From Corynebacterium epidermidicanis (GTDB taxonomy: Bacteria > Actinomycetota > Actinomycetes > Mycobacteriales > Mycobacteriaceae), in contig NZ_CP011541.1 of the NCBI RefSeq assembly GCF_001021025.1, positions 62,001 to 126,000 of the forward strand: 64,000 nt of DNA. Direction: 5' to 3'. Below are positions 59,043-64,000 of the stretch, one piece after another (the stretch's first letter is position 1; each line of letters starts with the position of its first letter). The notes below the pieces were generated by a model, which saw only the letters and a program-made list of their open reading frames with translations, had not been told where the DNA came from and did not search any database. Made by a program: the position numbers and the translations under genes.

Positions 59043-59804
59043 GTGTTGTACATTGAGAAAAACTCGAATTCCCGCGGGGCTAATGCTCTGCGGAATGCCT
59101 GCCATGCCTTGGACTCAACTCCTGACACCGAGGCTTCTTACGACAAGCTTGACAGCAGTGTCCGCAGAGAGGTTTTGGAGAGTCTTCTTCAAGAACAGGG
59201 CCATGTTTGTGCATATTGTATGAGGCGGATTTGTCTCAGTGGGCATCCAAAAGCTAAGGTAGGCAATACTGCCGCAATTGAGCACTACATTGTCCAAAAT
59301 CCTTCGGAAGAATATCGCGAACGGCTTCCGGATGAGCTCAAGAGTTACGACGAACGCGCTTACTCAATCGACTACAAGAACTTACTCGCGGTTTGCCCCG
59401 GAGGAAGCGAAGGGGCGACCGCGCAGTGCTGTGACAAATCGCGGACTCTTAAATCCAATGTAAATCAGCCGTTACGAATTGATCCGACAAATGAAACACA
59501 CATCAAGCGGATCGAGTATTACACGGATGGACGCATTTATTCGAATAATCCTGATCACAACGTTGACCTTGATCAACTGCTCAACCTTAATGAGCCGGCG
59601 TTCAGCTTTGCACAAAACCGACTGGCAACTTTACAATCGTTGCAAAGAAAAATTCAGGACACCTTTAGTGGAGAAATCAGTCTTGAACAATGGACGAAAT
59701 ATCGAAATAGTCTGGTTGCTGCCGAAGCTACCGAAAAGCCACCATATCTAGGAATCTTGCTCTGGTGGCTGGACAAAAAGATCCGCAAAGCTTCGCGACG
59801 ATAG
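59043..59804 (+). CDS. ptuB: PtuB-like HNH endonuclease (TIGR02646 family)
   Basis: This 253-residue protein has CAYCMRRI (Cys56, Cys59), AAIEHYIVQ (His81), YKNLLAVCPGG (Asn113, Cys118) and QCCDKSR (Cys129/130), the zinc-bound HNH arrangement of TIGR02646 proteins. A helical C-terminal half follows. As the nuclease effector of Septu it would cut nucleic acid upon phage infection. GTG at 59043 has GAGG about ten bases upstream; TTG at 59046 is also possible. Codon use is more A/T-rich than in the core genes, as for the ptuA partner. Confidence 0.87.
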   Translation: MLYIEKNSNSRGANALRNACHALDSTPDTEASYDKLDSSVRREVLESLLQEQGHVCAYCMRRICLSGHPKAKVGNTAAIEHYIVQNPSEEYRERLPDELKSYDERAYSIDYKNLLAVCPGGSEGATAQCCDKSRTLKSNVNQPLRIDPTNETHIKRIEYYTDGRIYSNNPDHNVDLDQLLNLNEPAFSFAQNRLATLQSLQRKIQDTFSGEISLEQWTKYRNSLVAAEATEKPPYLGILLWWLDKKIRKASRR

Positions 59805-59810
59805 TTTTTC

Positions 59811-60083
59811 CTAGAAGTCTCGGCCACCCACCTCAATTACTTTGTGGGTAGTCTCTAGGATCTCAAAATCCTGACCCTCGTCCAGGCTGAACCAGTCCAG
59901 CAATACCCCTAGCGCTTCCGCGGGTTCTTCTGTAACGAGCTGGATAGTCCCGCGTTCCTCCGCGGGCGTTTCGAAGGTATATGTATCCACCTCAGCCAGT
60001 GCCCGTTGCCTAAGGAGCTCGACGTCCGCATACCGCACGTGACGCTTGACATTGACCTCGAAGAATCGTTCGTTGTTTTTCAT
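59811..60083 (-). CDS. Small protein of unknown function beside the Septu pair
   Basis: This is a 90-residue acidic protein, MKNNERFFEVNVKRHVRYAD to KVIEVGGRDF, without signal peptide or membrane segment. It converges on ptuB with six bases between them and lies just before the ISL3-family element. I do not recognise the family. The beta/alpha pattern with RRALAEV-like helix and acidic C-terminal half could suit a protein-binding or antitoxin-like role, but nothing in the sequence proves it. The 43 bases between it and the element hold no gene. Confidence 0.55.
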   Translation of the reverse strand: MKNNERFFEVNVKRHVRYADVELLRQRALAEVDTYTFETPAEERGTIQLVTEEPAEALGVLLDWFSLDEGQDFEILETTHKVIEVGGRDF

Positions 60084-60126
60084 AGCTCCACTCTGCGAGG
60101 CTAGGGCGCGTTTGGCAACTTAACCT

Positions 60127-60149
60127 GCTCTTCGCGTTTTGGAGTGCGT
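60127..60149. repeat. ISL3-family inverted repeat, transposase 3' side
   Basis: This 23-bp end is the reverse complement of 61558-61580. Confidence 0.85.
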
Positions 60150-60154
60150 TGATC

Positions 60155-61460
60155 TTTCCTTGTAGGCCTCCGGAGTGGATAAGAGACCGCAAGATATAGT
60201 GGTCCATGTTTCTTAAAGCCAAGGGCGATGCCGCATAGGTGCTCCAACCTGCCGTTGATCGCCTCGACCGGACCGTTGGATGCACCGATATCGAAATATG
60301 CCACAACATCCCGACGCCGACGCCACAAGGTTCGCCCTAATTGGGCTAGCTCCTCCAGCCCTGCTGGCAGCCCTGCATGGATCGAGTTCATTACTTTCAG
60401 CATTAACGTCTTACCCTGACTTTCTTCGGGTGTGCGTATGCAGCAATAATGTCCTGGTAGATCTGCCATGTCACCTGCAAGATCACCATCAGCTCATCGA
60501 CCTGCCACAACACTTCAAGACGCTGCCGTTGCCGGGCAGTAAGAAACGCAATCCTCGTCAGCAAAGTCTTGCGATTGTTCTACAACGGGTCGGTTTTCTT
60601 CCCCCGCTCACCGGTAAGCCCACGCTGCACGCGCTGCCTACACGCAGTGAGTTTCTCCGCAGCTAGGTGCACAACATGAAACGGATCCATCACCTTACGT
60701 GCCGCGGGTACACCATCGTCTACAGCAGTGGCATAGCCTGTAAGCCCATCCATCGTCACCACTTCAAGTTGTGCACGAAATCCCGGATCGTGAGCTTGAA
60801 GCCAGCGGCGCAGCACGTCAGCGCTTCTGCCTGGCACCATGTCCAGCAATCTGGCCGGCCCAGATCGTGTAACCGTCGGGGTGAGATCAACTAAAACGGT
60901 GACATAGCAGGACGGCTCACCAGGCCTGCGAGTATGCTTCCACACGTGCTCATCGACCCCGAGTATTCTCACTCCCGCGAGAGGAGTGGGATCCCGGTAA
61001 ACCATCTCGCGGCAGGCTTGAAGGGCGGCGTTGTTGACCAACTCCCAGCCCAGGCCTAAGGCTTGTGCGGTGGCGGACACGCTCATCCGGTCGATGGCAA
61101 GGCGTTGGAGAATCCACCGCACAACACGTTTGGTCAGTTTCGCGCCGTCATCGGCGCACATCACGCTGGCCTGAAAAATCTTTCGTGTACAAGCAGGGTT
61201 AGCACAGATAAACCAGGGGGACACGCACATGCAGTCGGGTGGGAAACCCCACGACGGGTAGATCGACAAGCTCACGTGTGACGTGATCACGGAGTCTGCC
61301 GTCATGTCTGCATTCTGGGCAGGCGGAAGAAACGCCGACGGGATCGGCGTGGATGATCGTGAAATCCCCTGCGTTGGCTGCACCGGTGATGCAGACGCCG
61401 AGTTCGACGGTGCGGCAAATGGTATCGGCCGAGATGTTGCCAGTACTGTGCATGGTAGGT
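60155..61460 (-). pseudogene. ISL3-family transposase, broken into several frames
   Basis: The N-terminal zinc-finger part (DTICRTVELGVCITGAANAG then SSACPECRHDGRLRDHVTRE) lies in one frame ending at 61199. The middle catalytic part (NPACTRKIFQASVMCADDGA, RILGVDEHVWKHTRRPGEPS, LEVVTMDGLTGYATAVDDGV) lies in another frame, 60580-61290. The C-terminal part (YFDIGASNGPVEAINGRLEH, GFKKHGPLYLAVSYPLRR) is in a third region, 60155-60470. The DDE residues (GVDEH, TMDG, and E in VEAING) are all recognisable but separated by frameshifts, so the copy is dead unless the shifts are sequencing errors. Confidence 0.82.
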
Positions 61461-61557
61461 CCTGGTTTGGTCAGATGGACGGTTTCGCAACTCTCATCTT
61501 GTACCGGCCAGGACCCCCATATGTTGTGCCACCCCGAACTACACCCCAGAACTACCT

Positions 61558-61580
61558 ACGCACTCCAAAACGCGAAGAGC
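61558..61580. repeat. ISL3-family inverted repeat, transposase 5' side
   Basis: This 23-bp end is the reverse complement of 60127-60149. It may extend by one or two G/C bases outward, as ISL3 ends usually begin GG. Confidence 0.85.
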
Positions 61581-61634
61581 CCTTAATTGCCGATCGCATC
61601 TCTGGTAGTTTTCGTTTGGACATAAGATTGAAAT

Positions 61635-62070
61635 ATGTCTTTAAGTGAAATTGTCCTAGACTCGACGGCGCCTCAGCGGAAGGTCGGTTTGCTTTCTGCT
61701 TTGGAGCAGTTGGTAGAAAACTCTATCGCTGAGCAGCAGGGTATTCGGGGGCTCGCTGTCAAAGGTGCAGTAACCTCAGTCCAGAAGGTGCGTCCGAATG
61801 CAATTCCGTTCGCTCTTAATGTGGCGCTACCTGATATTCTTCGAGCTCTTGATCCCTATTGGGAGGCGAAGGACACAGGTTTTGGCGTTTACTTGGAAAG
61901 CCGTAAAGACGAGGTCTCAGCTGACCTTCTGGCAGTGGCAGATCGACTTGCCGCGGTCAAGGGGGGGTTCAATGGAACGAACTTTCCAGGCGGTGCGTGG
62001 CCGCGCAAAGACGATCGTGGAGAACCACGTATTGGAGTTGGGGGAAATTGTCGAAGAATCCACAAAGTAG
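61635..62070 (+). pseudogene. DUF6918-like gene, frameshifted at a run of seven G
   Basis: ATG at 61635 opens MSLSEIVLDSTAPQRKVGLL. LVENSIAEQQGIRGLAVKGA and ALPDILRALDPYWEAKDTGF then match the intact paralogue at 47611-48087. After the run of seven G at 61961-61967 the frame gives a non-matching tail ending at 62075. The adjacent frame gives SMERTFQAVRGRAKTIVENH and LELGEIVEESTK ending at 62070, the natural C-terminus. A one-base change in the G-run would restore the gene, so it may be a slippage-switchable locus, a recent mutation or a sequencing error. Confidence 0.75.
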
Positions 62071-62113
62071 AATGATAACTGTCATCTAATTATCGAAATG
62101 AGGACTACAGATC

Positions 62114-63466
62114 ATGTTCGTTGGCCACACTCGATTTTCGTTATTCGTCCCTGACTCCGGGGCATGGCGGGCATCAAACGGTGGTCAATTTGATTCTGTT
62201 GAGGAATATCGAAGTTTTCTTTACGCAGATGACCGCTTGGACCTGCGTACCAAGGTCTTTGTGGAGCACACTGTGCCAACCTTGGCTAAGGCTGCCGAGG
62301 GGTTCGAAGTGGTTCACATTGTGTCTTATTCCGAGTCGCTGCCACAAAAATACCAAGTAAAGCTGGAGCAAGCAGCACGGGAATTTGGCGTGTTGAAATT
62401 GGACAAGTTACCAGAAGGGGATAGTGGTTACGCGTCGGTTGGGCGGATTGCCCAAGAGCTCGGTCTGACCGGCGTATTCGGTCGCTATCGCCTCGATGAT
62501 GACGACATCTTGTCAACCGAGTACTTCAAGTTGGTGGAACGTTATGTTAAGCCTGAACTAGTAGGAATGGTGGTTAGTCTCCCGCTTGGGGTCGAAGCGG
62601 TTCTGGATAGTGACCAGTTCTTCAATCTGCGCGAAGCGCACGTTCCCATGAACTCAATGGGTTTGTTGTACGTATGCGAACGCGATGCAAACGGATCTAT
62701 TAAAGGGCCAAAAGGCGGACCGCACGATAAATCCGATCGCTATGATCCAGTGATCCTCGACGCTACTGATTTCGGCTACTTGCGGTGCATTCATGCAGGT
62801 CAAGATAATGCTATGCGGTATGAAGACGGGCGAATCATGAACCATTTGCTCGATGGAATGTCCAAGTTCAATCCGGTTTCCAACCCGCGCAAGATTCGTG
62901 CTGCCTTCCCGACGGTAAGCCGTAGTATCACTGCTCCCAATGAAATTCTCGATTCCCCCAAGACTTTGAGCGAAGATGTGTACTTCGAGTTCGACACCCC
63001 TACACGCAGTCTCTCTGCATTGGCGGACTTAACCTCACATAACGGCGGTGCTCGTCCAGCTTTAGTAAGCCTGACTTTGGTGGATAGTGAGGGGAATCGA
63101 ATCCCGCAATCCCGCCGAATCCCGGGCATCGGCGTGTCAAAGAATTCGCAAATCGGCCCATTCGTATATCTCGGTGCAGGGCAGGGGAACTTTGAGGCGC
63201 TAGCCAGTATTCATACTCCAGAAGGTATGTATGTCCGTGCGTTCAGAATCATGGGACTGGGCGCGCACCCGGAGAACGTTGTGTTACACGAGCTACGAAT
63301 CTCGCATACGGGCGATGGCCTGAAGGTTGTCGAAGCAGATCGTTGGCAAGAGCTGCAAGCTGAATTGAAAATGCGCCTATCGGCACAAGCCATCGACCTT
63401 GTCCACCGCAAGCGGCACATTGCAGTGACCAAACTTCGTTCTATCCAAGGGAAATTTCGCCGTTAG
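62114..63466 (+). CDS. Putative rhamnosyltransferase-like protein
   Basis: This is a 450-residue cytoplasmic protein. The N-terminal part has HTRFSLFVPDSGAWRASNGG, FVEHTVPTLAKAAEGFEVVH and FGRYRLDDDDILSTEYFKLV near residues 120-140; the R-x-DxDD motif and layout fit the putative rhamnosyl transferase family (PF11316). The C-terminal third is beta-rich (VYFEFDTPTRSLSALADLTS, VSLTLVDSEGNRIPQSRRIP), perhaps a carbohydrate-binding or accessory domain. It probably adds a sugar to a surface glycan. It overlaps the convergent hydrolase gene by four bases. Confidence 0.7.
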   Translation: MFVGHTRFSLFVPDSGAWRASNGGQFDSVEEYRSFLYADDRLDLRTKVFVEHTVPTLAKAAEGFEVVHIVSYSESLPQKYQVKLEQAAREFGVLKLDKLPEGDSGYASVGRIAQELGLTGVFGRYRLDDDDILSTEYFKLVERYVKPELVGMVVSLPLGVEAVLDSDQFFNLREAHVPMNSMGLLYVCERDANGSIKGPKGGPHDKSDRYDPVILDATDFGYLRCIHAGQDNAMRYEDGRIMNHLLDGMSKFNPVSNPRKIRAAFPTVSRSITAPNEILDSPKTLSEDVYFEFDTPTRSLSALADLTSHNGGARPALVSLTLVDSEGNRIPQSRRIPGIGVSKNSQIGPFVYLGAGQGNFEALASIHTPEGMYVRAFRIMGLGAHPENVVLHELRISHTGDGLKVVEADRWQELQAELKMRLSAQAIDLVHRKRHIAVTKLRSIQGKFRR

Positions 63467-64000
63467 TTGAACATTTCATCAGCGAATACTTCAGTCCAAC
63501 TTCCGTTGACAAACGCGGCAAAGCCCAAGATGCCGGTCAAGATTGCAGGTGGAACTGGAGCATGACCCGGGCCCCAGTCATCCACATGTAAACGCCATCG
63601 ATCTGGATAATTCTGTACTGCTTTTTGCCACGGTTTGAGGTGATGTTCGATGTGGAAGTCATCCTGGGCGTTCTGCAGATAAATCACATGGCATGGGAAT
63701 TCGGCAGCGTAGATCGGATTGATATCAAAGGCGATGCCAGCATCGGATAGTTCGGTCCCGGAGAAGCACTTGTCTCGGTACGTTTGAACTGGCCCCGGGT
63801 GGTAGGCCTCAATATTGGTCTGGGGGTTCGCAACGACGGCAAGTGAGCCTGGGAATTGGTGGGCGTAGTACAACGCCGCGAAACCACCAGCGGAAGCTCC
63901 AAAGAACACGAGATGCTCGGCCTCTGGGATTGAGTCCTGAACCACGCTGATGGCACTGACCAAGTCCTTTTGTAGCGCTAGATCCTTAGTGCCCGCACAC
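63463..64000 (-). CDS. Alpha/beta hydrolase, C-terminal part (5' end outside window)
   Basis: The frame is open to the window edge, and about 179 residues are seen. The nucleophile elbow is HLVFFGASAGGFAALYYAHQ (G-x-S-x-G as GASAG). VIYLQNAQDDFHIEHHLKPW supplies the acidic residue and DDWGPGHAPVPPAILTGI the catalytic-His region, the usual order of alpha/beta hydrolases. A secretion signal cannot be checked. The pairing with the rhamnosyltransferase-like gene suggests a surface-glycan or secretion locus that continues beyond 64000. Confidence 0.8.
   Translation of the reverse strand, partial: CAGTKDLALQKDLVSAISVVQDSIPEAEHLVFFGASAGGFAALYYAHQFPGSLAVVANPQTNIEAYHPGPVQTYRDKCFSGTELSDAGIAFDINPIYAAEFPCHVIYLQNAQDDFHIEHHLKPWQKAVQNYPDRWRLHVDDWGPGHAPVPPAILTGILGFAAFVNGSWTEVFADEMFN

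Larger units (their letters stand above)
60127..61580 (-). mobile_element. ISL3-family insertion sequence, decayed, about 1.45 kb
   Basis: Terminal inverted repeats at 60127-60149 and 61558-61580 match over 23 bases (outer sequence GCTCTTCGCGTTTTGGAGTG). GGCTCTTC-type ends and the size fit ISL3-family elements such as IS31831/IS1207 of corynebacteria. The flanks share CTTAA close to the ends, a possible but unclear remnant of the 8-bp target duplication. The transposase is broken into at least three frames. Confidence 0.85.

Overview
The window looks like a chromosomal segment of a Corynebacterium, species not determined. The base composition is fairly GC-rich. It carries a DtxR-type iron box before a siderophore-binding lipoprotein, a McbR-type operator (TAGAC-N6-GTCTA) before an amino-acid ABC importer, a RamB-like TTTGC palindrome before sucCD, a SigK/anti-sigma/DipZ locus resembling the mycobacterial one, and several genes that appear to lack a ribosome binding site (leaderless). 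No rRNA, tRNA or CRISPR array was seen.

Layout. 1-3.5 kb is accessory: the end of a multicopper oxidase, remnants of a DnaQ-like exonuclease, a broken IS256-type transposase cut by an IS3-family element with perfect 23-bp ends, and a HicA/HicB pair. 3.5-7.8 kb is a NarL-type two-component system followed by a three-gene ABC-2 exporter. 7.8-14.0 kb is an island bounded by two broken DUF4143 ATPase remnants; it holds an acidic protein of unknown function, a lone type I Cas3 and, 14 bp behind it, a class III Fic AMP-transferase. 14-19.9 kb has a KsdD-like flavoprotein, a family III CoA-transferase, sucCD and a secreted lipase. 19.9-23.2 kb is an anti-sigma factor, ECF sigma factor, methionine-rich lipoprotein and DipZ. 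23.2-27.8 kb is a YhfC-like protease and a FecBCDE-type siderophore importer. 28.0-35.7 kb is a compact glycan cluster of five glycosyltransferases and a WcbI-like protein. 35.8-41.5 kb carries an AbiEi/DUF559-like protein, a KatE catalase, a surface protein, a flavin reductase and an App1-like phosphatase.

41.6-48.1 kb is the most unusual part. A histidine kinase and a response regulator bracket a block of three tandem ~298-bp repeats rich in hairpins, a 15-bp microsatellite and a 63-residue secreted peptide. Next to them is an operon of three secreted proteins that may be related to beta-pore-forming proteins. A 15-bp near-dyad motif occurs twice before the peptide gene and twice in the divergent promoter region of the secreted operon, and nowhere else I noticed. 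Four different tandem repeats, two of them inside coding regions, fall in these 4 kb.

48.2-57.6 kb has a CYP152 peroxygenase with an OleT-like histidine, the McbR-linked importer, a MauE/DoxX membrane protein, a luciferase-like oxidoreductase and a MacB/FtsX-type exporter. 57.7-64 kb is accessory again: a Septu-like PtuA/PtuB defence pair, a decayed ISL3-family element, a DUF6918-like gene frameshifted at a run of seven G, a rhamnosyltransferase-like protein and the end of an alpha/beta hydrolase.

Across the window the 11-mer CGTCGATAAGC (either strand) occurs 11 times by eye, plus two one-base variants, where about 0.03 would be expected by chance. It lies in genes and between genes but is absent from the Cas3 island and from the Septu/ISL3 end. 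All counts and alignments here were made by eye, so they need a machine check.
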